64,000 bases of DNA from Bradysia coprophila (GCF_014529535.1 NW_023503302.1:4884314-4948313); one strand, 5' to 3'; shown: positions 12,301 through 26,808, numbered from the stretch's first letter. Notes: generated by a model from the letters alone, not told the origin. Translations and numbers: made by a program.

Positions 12301-12468
12301 GACTAGATCCGACCATAGAGGTAGACTAGATCCGACTATACTTGATAAAATTATCGAAAAATCAAGACAGATTTTTCTTAAGCAAACCAACTACTCACAA
12401 CCAAGTATTTGTCGGAGACTCGATCTGAAAAGATGAATAGCAAGACTTAAGAAATTTGTTGTTAACTG
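9348..12468. other. Gene-free stretch
   Basis: No ORF here has family resemblance or exon structure I can support. Short open frames at 10074-10262 and 10304-10546 have no recognisable domains. The sequence is AT-rich with a few homopolymer runs. The blocks near 10105 and 10305 loosely resemble the ends of the inverted-repeat element at 46038-46495, too weakly to call a copy. Confidence 0.6.
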
Positions 12469-12639
12469 TTTATTGAAATACTAAACAAATACGTGAAAAG
12501 ATCTAAAAATTCTGAAATTTATTGCTATAACACGTAACATAGCCCGAATCGTCGTTTAAAAAAGGAATGACAGTTAAGACAAATGAATACAAAACAAGGA
12601 ATGAAACTTTTCATCAGTCGAACCGAATCACCAAGATAA

Positions 12640-13976
<1,337 letters not shown>

Positions 13977-15572
13977 AAGCGCACGTATAACTAGCTCGTT
14001 TTTTCGATGGTGCAGTTATATGTAAGGTCACCAGTTAATTGAATGATTTATACGACAGATTATCCGCTTTTCTACACGACATCAATTGTACTGGCTCCTA
14101 TGTAATACATAAAATTGTTGTTTTGATCAGACCGTATACGTAGAAGTTATTATGCACATACAGAGAGCAGTTCAATTGTTAATGTCAGGTTTCAACTGAT
14201 AAGAGCAATATATTTACATTTTTTTATGGACTTATCTAACTTCGGCAATAACTGAGATGTTTATTTCATTCATTTTTGGTTTTTTCTTTTCAATATAACA
14301 TATTACTATGAAGGTTGACTCACATCATATCATGTCTCTTTGCTTAAAATGTTGGATCAACTCCAGAAAAAAAAGGAAATAAATAAAAGTTAAATAAGCC
14401 AGTTTAATCCGGTAATTCATTCGCGAGATATTTTCAAATTTGCGCTGATAAGGCACGAAGCCGTGTATTCAAGTAGCAGTGATTGCAATTGGGCGATAGA
14501 AATGTCTATACGCCTATTTATCCAACAATATTTTCAATAGAAGTTATTTATAATTTTTTTATGAATTCAACTTGTAAACGATTATAACGGGATTTAGATC
14601 CCTCCTTTGAATGTATTTTCGTCGTCTGCTCCTTCCTGGTTTATTTTACTCTGTCGTGAAGTAAACGTTTTAACGTGTTACGGAGCTGTCATCTGTTACC
14701 GACAACGACTTCAGAAATAAACGACAAACTAATGCGAACATAAAATACATGTTCCCAGAATTGAAGTAAAACATTTGAAATCAATCGATTGAAAATACTT
14801 GTTGATCGAAAGAAGTTCCATATAGTGGCAGTTTAAAAGAAATCTAATCTTCCAACTTTTCTACTATATAAAGCTAATAAACGGCGTTTGTGCTTAAACA
14901 ATAGAAATCTCAGGATGCTCAAAGAAAGATCAAGAAACTCTAATCAAGTGTTAAGAAATTATTGCAGCCATTCGATTTAACATACAGTTCATTAAAATAA
15001 GACTACCCACAGTTCGATGGTTTGGTTTATCGTAACTGTCGATAACATGTATATATGAAGAGCAGGTTGTAAACGGCTGATGACGATAGTAAAATGAACA
15101 TAGTAAAATCAATTCAGGAAACCAATTTCATAGAAATATGCCCTGTTTCAGATAGTAAGGTATAAAGAACATTAATTTACGCTTACTTCACGTAATCTCA
15201 TTTTATTTCTGACCAGAGCTGTCGCCAGAGTTCCTTGGACTGGGGCCATCAGCTCACAAGTCGTTGTGAATTTTATTCATATCAGAAGTGAAAAAATTTC
15301 GTGTTTTCTCTTTTTTAGCTACTTGCGACAATTTATTTACAATTCATTAGATCACAAGCCTAGCCTATATTAGCCTCCGAAATGCACTCTAAAGAGTTTT
15401 TGCTGTTTGGTCGTAAACGGAGGGCTAAACCACGTAAAAGCGTGGATTGGAGGCCCTCAGAATCTATATTCAGCACGTTAAAGATTTTAACTGGTAAAAC
15501 GGACCATTCACAAGTTACGGAAGAAGAGGTGTTTGAAAAAATGTAAGCTTCGTATATTATCGACATTTACTG

Positions 15573-15627
15573 CCTGTATTCTTGTGTACGCAGGAGTCTC
15601 CCTGTATTCTTCTGTAGGCAGGAGTAG
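15573..15627. repeat. Two-copy tandem repeat, 28 bp spacing
   Basis: The word cctgtattctt...aggag occurs twice (15573-15599 and 15601-15627), with a few mismatches between copies. Non-coding. Confidence 0.6.
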
Positions 15628-16362
15628 AAGATCTGAGATCCATTGTGAATGGCCGTTTAGGGTATTATTAATTATTCTAAGATCTGCTAAAAAAATATTT
15701 TCTATTTTTAATTTATTTTATCTGAGATGCTGATGTCAAACGTACCTATATACAGAATGAATAGTAGATCATAATTAGTGTCGCAAATATTTTTTATCGT
15801 GATAAAATACTGTATAATACGGTTGCGTTACTACTTAATTACAGGCCCTGAATGTTAATTTTATTGTGACGTGTACACATTCAGCCGTACAAGTGCTACA
15901 TTTAAAAATTGATTTACAAACCAACAACTGTTTGGCTTGCAAATTTTCTTCATCGTTCGTCATACGAGTCGCTCTCTCGAAGCTCTACATTGAAATTCGA
16001 TAAGATTATGAGAGGAAAAAAAGCATTTTGATGACGACTGTTGAAGTTTACGAACTTGGTTTATTATGCATGCAAGCGAATGAGAATTTCCATACAGAAA
16101 TTATGTTCCTTAAACAAATAAAGGCCAGTACTCAGTTCGTTAAAAAAAAAAACACTCGAACAATTTGTTCCACAAGTTGGATTATAATCTAAATAAAAAC
16201 AACTGTAGAATCGATTGATTGGTGGTAAGCCATTCCATTTTTATGTATGTCTACATTCCAATTTGGACGAGATTTGGATCAAAAGCAAAATTGTGTCCAA
16301 CCAGCGCACTTCTCTAGGAGCAGTGCTGTGGTCTAACAAAATATTTAACAGTAGACGGTACT

Positions 16363-16519
16363 AGCAACGTACTTCAAGCAAAAGTGACCATAGTTGACAG
16401 CTGCCAAATAAGCTACTATTTTGTATAAAACGGTTTTTTACAGGGTTTTACAGTTGTGTGACATACTGTCAAGTTTCAGTACCATATTAGAGTACTATTC
16501 ATGCTTGAAGTGCGTTGCT
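16363..16519. repeat. Short inverted-repeat element, ~157 bp
   Basis: agcaacgtacttcaagca at 16363-16380 is repeated in reverse complement at 16502-16519 with one mismatch. The interior does not clearly pair. It may be a small MITE; the terminal repeat is short, so confidence is modest. Confidence 0.45.
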
Positions 16520-19500
16520 GTAGAGATTCGATAATTAGAAATCGTCATATGCTTGCCGTCTGTGTATGGTTAAGGTTAAGTAGGTAAGTAGTAATTTGGT
16601 GGAATTTTTAAATTTCCCATTCATGTTTCTACATGCCACACGATGTAAACATTGTTAAATATGAGCTACAAATATTCTGCACGAACTGTGAACCAATCCT
16701 AACAAATTGAAACAGATTTCTTTGTGGAATTTATCTTTAAATCTTTTACACGAATTTTGGTTTTTTCCCATCCGATTTGTTTATATTTAATTTAAAAATT
16801 ATTTTTCAGTTGGTTTCTTTAATCTTTAAGCGAATTCTTTTATTGATGACCGGTTTGGCAAATTCTTGGAATTAGTTCATGAACCGAAATATTACGAAAG
16901 GTGTAAAGTCCGACCGATTAAAGTTAAGGAAGAAAATACTATTGAGAACCAGAAGTTGATTTTATTCTCGCAAGATGTACACAACTATATGGAACCAAAA
17001 GATAATCGTCATTTCCGAGTTTAATTAAATACATTTCACATTCGATATCATTGTTAAGGCAAATGGCGATGTTTTGTAGCGTCGATATCGCATGTAGAAT
17101 ATGCATAGGTGAAATCTATAACTGCTGAAATTGCATTATAGCGATTGCAGATAATATTCCATATCTGAGGTAAATGCAGAAAAATGACATGACTTCATTG
17201 ATTAAACTTCGTTTCAGATAGTCTGACGATGTCTATAGAAATTTTGTGAATCTTCAGAAGAAAACTATCGTCAGGCTTTAGAGAACTGTTGTTTGGAACC
17301 TAAACCTCAAATGTAATAGATTTTTGTATACTTCCATAACATTTCTAGTGAACGTCGTCATAAAATTACTAATGTCTGTGCTCTATTTCTTTGTGAACCA
17401 ACTTCACTGCTATGATGGCATTTCGTTTCAAGGATATTTATCAGAGTGAAGTCAGACCACAATGTAGTACTGAAATCATAATGGGGTGCCTTTACATCCC
17501 AAAGGAACATTCCAAATTTATTTTTCTTAAAATTCACTACATTCTAAGTTCTTTCTACATTTGGATGTTCATATGACACCTGTACCGGCAAGCTCTTCAT
17601 ACAAAAAAAGCAGATAACATAAATTACCTGGAGGATAAAGTTACCTACAACAGGTGAGATTCTCAACTCTTTTTTGTCAGTTATTCATTCCGAAGACAAA
17701 GTCATTTTGAAATAGAGCACTGACTGGAAAATCACAATTTTAAAATTGGCCGTTTATTTTCGACAAAAAAGAAAGATTTTGCGAAATCCTAAGTCTATTT
17801 ATGCGTGACCATAACCTTCAACTGGATTAATTGCAATAAATTCAAAATTGCTACACCATCATTGAAATGCCCTTGCCAATGGCTGTTAACATTTCAGTCA
17901 ATTTGAATTTTGTATTTAAAAAAAAAAAAAACAATAAATCAAAGCACTGGGTACAATAACAGTAACATTCGAAACTCGAAGGTTTGTTTGAACAGACATA
18001 GTGAGAGGTAATTTATTATAAAATAAAAAAAATCAGCCCAATTCAACGTACCTTTCGTATTGATAGTATCGATAGTCCACCCTTTATATCGTATTTAAAT
18101 AGTAGAACGTACAGTCCAACAGAAAATTTCAACTAAACTTCTTCACCGTCAAATACCACAACGACACAAAAAGCGGTGTGTAATTGACACCTGATTGAGT
18201 TTGCATACAAATAAAAAACCTTTAATTTTATGTTCCAAACATTAGCAAAGTAAAAGTGGGATGTAGACATCAAAATATTCGCCGAACCTGAGTAGAATTT
18301 TTGTTATTGTTCAATTTAGAAGGACAAAGCACTGTTAGAGGCAATAAAACCTAATTTTCTGCCATACTGTCCAACGAAAATCTAACAGCAAAGAATATTG
18401 TTGCCGTGATTGTTGACCCAACTGGGTGCACACTATGAATGAAACATCTCAGCAATTTTTTTTTCTTCTTATAAGAATTTTTGTTTATGAATGACTTTAC
18501 TCTAATCGATGGGTTGAATGTCCTTAAGTTATTTCGTAAATTTATTGGATTTTATTTAGGTTGCGCGTATTAGTCATTATTTATGGGTTAGGTTAGATTA
18601 AGTGTTAAAAAAGTCTTAACAAAATGTTATTAGGATATCGATTGACTGTTGGAAATGATTTGAATAGAATGGTACGATAAGTGAATTTGTATGAGGTGGA
18701 ATGAAACAATTTCTCGAGTGCTAGAAAATTCCGGAAAATTTTACTTAAAAATAAAAAAATTGCCTAACGGTCAGGAAAAGTCTTCAAAGATTTTCCGGAT
18801 TTTCTTACGATTTTTTTTTTCGCAAATGTGTCCACATTAATTCCGCGGAGATGTTTACCCCCCACAATTTTTTACGATAAATTTTTTGTTTTCGTGTAGT
18901 GCAAAGTTTCATAATACAATATCCGAAAAGAGATAATAAAACCAGAAAATGAGAGCGAATAACTACTTGAACGGTCTGTCATCTGACTTTGAAAAAAAAA
19001 ATGCTTTGACTGTGTAATCTACGGTATCATATTTGTAAAATACACAAAAATGAAAACAGTTCGTGTGCTTTTCGGTGGTATTTATACACCTATAGGCACT
19101 GCTGTTGTCGTTGTTTTGTTATATATGAAAATTAATTTGGTTGTTGTGTTTTTTGTGTTGTCAACTTACCAAAGATTATATTGATCGGAAAGCAATTTAA
19201 TCAGACTTATTCACTGGATGCTTTTTTTCACATGTGTATGTCACACACCTTTAAACAAAAATGTCTAACGACAGAAAAAGAAGGGAAAAAATGTCGATCG
19301 TCGGAAAGAAAAATTAATTATTCCGTTTTGCAGTAAAATAAAATTTTATTGAATTATACAAGGTATGATAGATATATGTAGATATATAGCTAGGCAACAG
19401 AGACTTTACAAGAAGGTTAATTAAATTAAGACATCAGTTAATCATAATATCATAAAGTTTCGCTTTTTGTTGTTTCCTTCTTCTTCTTTTTATTTAAGTA

Positions 19501-19878
19501 CGACCGACATAAGTATTAGAACTTTCCTTTCAAAACACTTTTCACATTTTCCTTTTTAAATATTTACAAAACTAACAAACTTATGATCTACGTAATTGGA
19601 ATTGTATTTTCAGTTTTAAATAATAAAAAATAAAAAAATAAAAATTTTCTTTTCTTCAAATGTTTGTACCCATGTACCAATTTTGTCGAATATAAACTTA
19701 ATGCCGCACATATTCCACAAACTTAAACACGGAACTAGAAAATCAGAGAGATCGTTTTTCCACAAACATTTTAACTAAAAAAAAATAAAAATTAAACGAA
19801 AAAATAAAATAAAAAAATAAATTTCCTTTTTGCTAAAAATTTAAAAAAATTTAAAAACATCAGAGTCTAACAATCTAT

Positions 19879-21336
19879 CTACAAGTGACCATTTAATGGA
19901 TCCAGCGAACTTTTCAAATAAACAGGACTGGTGAACGATTTCCCTTTGCAGATATGCGTTAGTCCTTCGCCGAAATACGACAACAGTGGCGATATTTCGC
20001 ATTCATCACCGTGCACTATACCGCCAGCATCTTCGATGAATTTCTTATGCAGTTTAAAGACATCATTCCGGGCCGTCGTGGGACATTCCTTTCCCACACT
20101 GTCCACATTCTTCAGCGGACTGAACTCCTCCGAACGGGACACCTCGACCGCCACGAATTTCTCCGCATATTCGAACACATCGAACACGAATTTCTCAATT
20201 TTAATACCGTTCGGTTTGTCTGGAGTGATACGAGCACCGGAATTGTCGATGAATGGAATTTTCTTTTTGGCCACATGCAATTTAAGCTCCTTTTCGTATC
20301 GGTCGGCTATTTTCTGAAGGAATGTGGTCGTAAAGAAGTGATTGCAAATGCTGCCCGCATTGAATGTTAATCGGCCGTCGGAGTTTCGCATTTCGGCTGC
20401 CTTGGCCGATAATTCGCTGTATTCGACCACTTGACATTTGCCGTCAACGACACAGATCACACCGACCGCTTCGTTCGGTTGCGATTTTTCCACCACTTTG
20501 GCCGCACAGTCTGCATTTTCAATCACACAATAGCCGATGAAAACGGGATCGGCCACTTTAATAAGAATGTTGTCTACACTATGCGCATGCAGATACATCA
20601 GTCCTCGCTTTGTCATATCTGCTAATACGCCCTGATCACGAAGCGCTCGGTAGATTCCTCCATTACCATCGGGCGCCTTTGATACCGACCACTTTTCGTC
20701 CAACAGAATTTTCCCATCGAATCCGAAGCACGGCAGGCTACCCTGCTCAAACATGTACACATCCTTTTTCCTCAATCCGAAATAATTGTTTTCCTCGAAA
20801 TAGTGAATGGTCGGTTCCATTGTCGCTTCGCTCGTCATAATGTACCATGTAATCTTGCCTTCAATGCCAGTATGCTCATATGCCAAACGTTGCAACGATA
20901 ATATTCGTTCGGCCTGGATTCTAAACAGTGACTTTTGTGATCGTAGTTCAACGTTAAACATTCCTTTAGGATTCTTGGAGCCAAGTCTTGTACCTTGGCC
21001 GCCAGCCATCAACAGAACACCCACTCGTCCCAGCGAAATCTGCTTGAATCCTTCCTCTTCGAAAGTACGTAAATCACTTTTGGGTGTACGGCAAACCGAC
21101 AAGACATGAGAGTCTGGTATCGGTTGCAATCGATTATACAATTTCTCTCCATCGTCCGCAATGCTGAGTGTTGCACGTTCGAAAAAACCAGACAATTCCA
21201 CCAAATCCAATTCCTCTATGTCACTTTTCAATTGTCTCCGTTGTTCCTCGTTGATCTCGTTCCAGTATTTCAAGAGATGCACTTGACCGTACTTCTCCAA
21301 GCGTTCGCGTATCTGCTCGAATGCAGTCATTATCAT
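19879..21336 (-). CDS. mmy: UDP-N-acetylglucosamine pyrophosphorylase (UAP1/mummy), 485 aa, single exon
   Basis: One uninterrupted frame encodes the whole enzyme, which makes UDP-GlcNAc from UTP and GlcNAc-1-phosphate, the precursor for chitin, glycosylation and GPI anchors. The nucleotide-binding loop LLMAGGQGTRLG is at about residues 108-119, followed by NPKGMFNVEL. Further family blocks are WYIMTSE, FEQGSLPCFGFDGKI, KAPDGNGGIYRAL, YLHAHSVDNILIKVADP, FNAGSICNHFFT, KIPFIDNSGARI and NGIKIEKFVFDVF. Two nearby Met codons (1 and 3) could each initiate. Length fits insect homologues. The lack of introns in the coding region is unlike the multi-exon neighbours. An AATAAA at 19350-19345 on the minus strand suggests a ~530 nt AT-rich 3' UTR. 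Confidence 0.97.
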   Translation of the reverse strand: MIMTAFEQIRERLEKYGQVHLLKYWNEINEEQRRQLKSDIEELDLVELSGFFERATLSIADDGEKLYNRLQPIPDSHVLSVCRTPKSDLRTFEEEGFKQISLGRVGVLLMAGGQGTRLGSKNPKGMFNVELRSQKSLFRIQAERILSLQRLAYEHTGIEGKITWYIMTSEATMEPTIHYFEENNYFGLRKKDVYMFEQGSLPCFGFDGKILLDEKWSVSKAPDGNGGIYRALRDQGVLADMTKRGLMYLHAHSVDNILIKVADPVFIGYCVIENADCAAKVVEKSQPNEAVGVICVVDGKCQVVEYSELSAKAAEMRNSDGRLTFNAGSICNHFFTTTFLQKIADRYEKELKLHVAKKKIPFIDNSGARITPDKPNGIKIEKFVFDVFEYAEKFVAVEVSRSEEFSPLKNVDSVGKECPTTARNDVFKLHKKFIEDAGGIVHGDECEISPLLSYFGEGLTHICKGKSFTSPVYLKSSLDPLNGHL

Positions 21337-23627
21337 TTACGTTGATTGCAAATCAATTTTTGTTATTGAACTGTTTGTTACTATAGTGTTGATCGGTTGT
21401 GGTAGCACATCCATTCATAACTAAGTGAAAGTATCGACTGAGGTGTGTTGACAAATAATTATTAAAAAATCGAATGAATTTTATAACAAAACAACACCCA
21501 TGACTATCGAAAAGAACACACCGCCACGGTATACTACTATGTGTGTACGTGTATTTTGGAGTAGAGGGTACAACTGTATGGAATGACGTTTACCGTCAAA
21601 TAATTTTTTTTTTCCTTCTACCATTTGACATTAGCCAATGAATTTTCAGTTGTAATGTGGAAGGGCTGGTGTGAGTGCGCCACTTCAATGTATTTTGCTT
21701 TTGAGATAGCAGCGAAGCCAGCGGAGTACGAGAGGTGGATGGGTGTTTTGAAGCACCGAATTTATTAGCAGTAAGTAGTAGTAGTTTTTGCTGTTGTAAA
21801 CGCAATCTTGACACAGAAAGGAAAATCGTCTGAGCCATTAAATTTTTTTTACTTTCTTTAAAACATTTCTTCGTCGTTTTCCTGGTAAAATATTTGGGTG
21901 GACAAATTGGAAAAATAATGAATAGTAGACCATCCCTTAAGTTCACGTTGAGTTGATTGAAGGAAAATGGAAAATATTAAAAATCAAAATCTACTTTTAA
22001 GTTAATAAAATCCATTCCTTGGAATATTCAGTGACTAGAGTTTCATTGAACAGTAAAACATTCTACAGCACGAGCTATTTTTTTTTTCTTAATGCAGTAG
22101 CAATGAAATTTGTAACTTTAGTTGGTTTTTTCGCTGTGCGCGTTCTCTGTCAGTCTCAATTATTGATTAGAAACATTTTTCCACGATTTTCAAGCGTGAC
22201 ACAAGTCCACTACTACCAGAAGTTTCCATACAATCGCCGTATTGCGCTTATATAATGTATGAATGTATGAGTGTCCGCGCACCGTGAGAAGTAAACTATT
22301 ATTAGTTCGTAATAAAAAATGTAGTGAGGTGTTTGGCATTTCATTGGTATTTTAATGTAGGGTGTTCCAATGGTCCCTGGACTCGAGGTGATCTCTCTAG
22401 CACTTCTTACTTCCATCAGGCGATGAATTGATAAATTTGGGTTATTTTGAAAAAAACTACTCTGCTCCGATCCCATAATCCGGGACTTTGGGGTTAAATA
22501 TACTACGTCTGAACTAAACAGTTTTACCAAAGAAAATTTTACTTAAAAAAAAAATACGTCACAAGAAGCGGCTGATGTTGAGGAAACCTCTTTTAAGAAA
22601 ATTATAAGAACAAAGCCGAATCATCTGCCATATCGGATTTCCTTGGTGATGTCTTTGGGTTCAGACGTAGATTACGTCCCTCCTAGCCAGACTCTCTTTT
22701 TGAGGAAATTTGAGAGTATGTAGGAAAATCTGGAAAAAGCCCAAACGTAGTTCCTAACTCCTAGCGATTACTCTGATTTTGTAAATAAAAGACACAAGGA
22801 CTTGCGTCACTTTTACTCTTGAAGGGTAATTTAGTATTGGTGGAACATAAAATGAATTTTAATTTTTCATTGAACTTACAAAAATTCGTTATTAGTTATT
22901 TACGTATGTGTCGTGGTAGATTGATATTTTGGAAATTTCGCGAGGCAGAAAGTGCATAAAATCAATCGTCCAATGCAGGCAATATAAAAAATTCACCTTA
23001 TTTTCCTCCTCGAAGCATTCATTCATTCGAAATATATAAAACCTCACACGGTTCGCACACACAAAACCGCACTGCACTGGATTCCATACAAATATATACA
23101 AGCAAAAAGTGTCAGGAAGCTTTACATTACATTTTATTATTTTTTGCATCGCCGACACATCAGAACAGGCAAATTCGAGTATACATTGAAAATGAAAGTG
23201 GTTTTTATATGTAATGACCTCGAGACAATTGAATTATTAAAAAAATTGTATTTTAAATAAAAATAAAATATCTGGATCGTTAACAATATTAATAACGAAT
23301 GCATTCACCTCTTATATTTCTTTCGTGTATATATATTTTATGACCGCGAGAGTAACAACTTTTCCACTATTCCACGTATGTAAAAGTATACCGTCATTAC
23401 CGCAATATCTATTTCACATTGGTATGCGGCTGTATGATATACAAATATAACACACAACAAAAGATTATTATTTTAGAATTTTTATAACTGTGACTCTTGC
23501 CAACCAAATATGTAGATATAGACAGTTAGATATACAAACATGTATACGTTCATACTCTATGCATAGGTTTTAGATGTTTTGCTTTCATTGAACACTGTGA
23601 ATGCACTGTAGCAATATCGCTCAAGGA

Positions 23628-23707
23628 GGCAGCGTGGCCGAGCGGTCTAAGGCGCTGGTTTTAGGCACCAGTTCGAAAGAGCGTGGGTTCGAATCCCACC
23701 GCTGTCA
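23628..23707 (+). tRNA. tRNA-Leu (anticodon UAG)
   Basis: A full type II tRNA folds here. The acceptor arms GGCAGCG and CGCTGTC pair (one G-U) and are followed by discriminator A. The D-arm contains GTGGCCGAGCGGTC. The anticodon stem CTGGT/ACCAG closes loop TTTAGGC with anticodon TAG, reading CUA leucine codons. A long variable arm follows, and the T-arm is GTGGGTTCGAATCCCAC. There is no intron. A run of eleven T at 23710-23720 is a Pol III terminator. Confidence 0.97.
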
Positions 23708-23803
23708 CAATTTTTTTTTTTATTTACCCTAACTGTTTCTTGTTTACTTGTACCCTTACGACCTTGCGAACTTGGTGGGTATGCATATACGATGAGTGTT
23801 GAT

Positions 23804-23848
23804 TTCGAATCTCACCGCTGTTTACCCTAACTGTTTCTCGTGATTTGT
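23804..23848 (+). pseudogene. Partial tandem copy of the tRNA-Leu 3' half and its downstream flank
   Basis: gatttcgaatctcaccgctg at 23804 repeats the T-arm and acceptor 3' strand of the tRNA. It is followed by taccctaactgtttct, which also follows the intact tRNA at about 23724. The 5' half is absent and two T-arm positions differ, so it cannot fold as a tRNA. Confidence 0.7.
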
Positions 23849-26530
23849 ACCGTTGCGAACGATCTGATGCCTGTTCTTGTTCTTATAAACTGGATGGATA
23901 ACGTTGCGTGTTGCTTTCGGAATACTATGAGTGTTGATGGTGGTATGTTGCTTCACAGATTTAATGGTGCGTTCGTTAATATCGTCAAATATAAACTTTT
24001 GATTTATCAAAGATGAATACGTAAACGTTGGGTTATCTTCCATACGTTTTTGGTCTCACTTGTAACGGTAGATTTATCAGTCCAATTTATTTTTGTTTAC
24101 CTTTTGTTTCGTTCAAGGCTCACAATAAGGATAATAAATATTCATTGTTCGTAAAAGAGAAAAGGTGTAATGATAAAATCTGTTTACATAGCGTGATGCA
24201 AGACGTTTGATGTGTAAAGCCCAATTCAGAGTCGTCCGTTTAGTTCATCCGTGTTCTTGACAGATGTGTTCAAACAATATAATGTAGTCGGAGTTTATGT
24301 AAACGGATGAACATTTGTTGTAAACGGGTGAATTTTTCTTCTAAGCGGATGAATTTTTTTTAGACTGAAAGCACCTTAAGACCCAACTTCTTCGGAATGT
24401 TTCTAGATTTATTATTATTATCCTGTTACAGACGGCAAGCATATGACCAGTATTATTATCGGGTCGTACTTCAATTTTTTTATACATTCATACATTTTAC
24501 CGTATAAAGAACCATATTGCCCAGAGCTTGTCATTATGTTTGAAACAATAAAACTAAGAGATTTTATTATTAGACACTAAGCGAAATGCAACAAGAAATC
24601 TTAGATCATAGTTGTTGTATATATATATAGTCCATACGTATAAATACATACAACAGAAATTGTGTAAATTGTCTCTGATTGAATAAGAATATGAAATGAC
24701 GAAGAACCTTTGGTGTTGCGTTGATTTGATCAGAAAGTTCAACTTTTAAATTCTTCAATTTTGAAGAACTAGAAGAGCGATTTTCCTCAGTATTTACTTT
24801 GTAAGATTTAGTAAGAAAATAGCAAAATTTTAGACTTTAGCTTAAGGTCTGTTGGACATGTGACATCAGGTTCAGAGCCAATTAGTTTTCTTCTTACTAT
24901 TTCAGGTCAAATTCGGACAGAAGCCAGCCTATCCTGACCCTTCTATCGCCTCAACAGCTCAAATTAATCAATTACGATTAATATATGGACGATAAGCAGC
25001 TTCTCCTTCAATAGAAAATCTTTCAATCAAATTTATTTTTTTAATAAATCTCCTTGGAAATGCATCGTTATCTGATTGCATTAAAATGTCATTCAGAGTC
25101 CGTAGAGTGATTTACATTTTTTTTTTTTTATTAAAAACCACCAAAATAATGTGGACTGGAAGATGAAACCAGTTTATAATGTAACATCGGAGAGTAATAA
25201 TTTTTTTTAAGTTTCTAAATTTTATGTAATGTGAAGGTCAAGGTTGTGATAAAAACTGATATTTAAAAAGATCACCATGCCATCAAAAACCAGTTGCAAA
25301 TGTTTTACGTTGACTTCTTCTTAAATTGGCAAAACACGTCAATATAATACGGGCCACACGCTGTGTAATGTCAGAGATACTCTAGGAACGTTTTAGAAGT
25401 TATAGTGATTTGTATATACACATAACCGATAGATAGGTACAGTTACTTATTTGATGAAGAAATTTTTTTTTTAGTTAATTGCATGGCATTTGGTATACAA
25501 TACAACCATATAGCAAATAAAAAGAACTACGATAGTGAAAGTACATTTTTTTCTTCTTTATGTTCAACGATATTTTTAAGCAAAAAGGTCAACAAGGTTC
25601 GATATTGCTACATTGTTCGTGAATTATTACGATCGATTTGATATTTAAAAAAAAATTATGTGCACAAACAACACGTTATAATGGATTGAATATTACTTTT
25701 AGTTATTTGATCTAATAAATCAGAAAATGCCAAAATGTTATAGGCATGCAATAGACGCTTGAAAATGGAGAAAACATTTGAGGAGATTGGCATCAATAAC
25801 AAAGGCCCCGGTCGTCGATGAAATGCATTTTATGTAACCTTCTAACAACGATTGAATTTGACTAGAAATTCTTTATGGATTAGTTCCAAGGCGTTCGGAG
25901 TTTTTTTTTCATAATTTATTTTTGGTTTGTTTCGAAATGGACTGAAGATTTTTTTAAGTGTTGAAGGAAACCGAGGAACTGACCTGGTTAGTTTTTCAAT
26001 TATTATGTTTTTTGTCTTTTTGCTTAGTATGAACATGACTGGACTTTACTCCGTACGACAGTCGCGAGCACAGCGCGAAGTGTTTTTTTAATAGGGGCAT
26101 TCCTGATGGCGTGGGTTAATTTGGCACACGGTGCTAAAACAATGCATTTTTCAACAACATAAAAGGTGAACTCGCTCACGATTTTTCTATAACAAAATTT
26201 TGTAAAAGGATTCATTACGTCAATGCCATGGCTAAAAAGCATTTGCAGCAACAAACTTGCGTGTGCGAGTTCATCTTTTACATAGTTTAAAAGTGCGTTC
26301 TTTTGGCACAGTGTGCCAGATTCCCCGATACCTTATCACGCATGATAATTTTATATAACGGTGATAATCAGCTATCACTGGCAAAAGTAGCAGATTTGAC
26401 GCCATGACATAAAATATTTATAAACATTTATGAAAAACCAATTTCTAAATCATAATTCCAATGTATGGAATGCCGCTAAAACCAATCAAACAGAATACTT
26501 TAAAACTCCCAGGATTGTGAAGTTTGCGGC

Positions 26531-26808
26531 CAGAGCGAAGCGAGGGCCGTAATTCGCACGAGTCGTGCATTTTATTCATGATTAAAGGTTTTGTGAATGT
26601 AGTAAGTACCAGGGGGCTTCCTTTTTGTACATAAGTGTAAGGGAAGAACGTCTACCGTACTATTTTGTATAATACCAAAGTGATAGTCCTCTAATCGTTA
26701 CACATTCGTATCTTTTACTTTTGATTTGCGTTAACAATAAGACTATGAAACTGAATAATACTTATACGAGTGGGCAGAGCGGAGCGATGGCCGTAATTCA
26801 CACGAGTC
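26531..26808. repeat. Pair of 34 bp direct repeats, 244 bp apart
   Basis: cagagcgaagcgagggccgt... at 26531-26564 and cagagcggagcgatggccgt... at 26775-26808 match at 31 of 34 positions. Both continue into a gtaattc.cacgagtc word. They are GC-rich against an AT-rich background and probably belong to a dispersed repeat family. Confidence 0.65.

Larger units (their letters stand above)
13977..19340. other. Gene-free stretch, AT-rich
   Basis: I find no exon structure or recognisable protein on either strand over 5.3 kb. Small items are listed separately: a 28 bp tandem duplication near 15573, an 18 bp inverted repeat framing 16363-16519, and dispersed words at 14635 and 16544 that recur elsewhere in the window. 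It lies between the 5' end of GALT and the 3' end of UAP1, so it may hold regulatory sequence for GALT. Confidence 0.6.

Noticed and set aside
21596-21946. Minus-strand 116-codon ORF upstream of UAP1
   Set aside because: Low-complexity Lys/Leu/Ser composition from AT-rich sequence and no domain; could be 5' UTR or nothing.
22213-22530. Minus-strand 105-codon ORF in the gene desert
   Set aside because: No recognisable motif or exon context.
23500-24500. Possible tRNA cluster or CRISPR-like array around the tRNA-Leu gene
   Set aside because: Only one foldable tRNA is present; the repeat is a single partial copy with no regular spacers.
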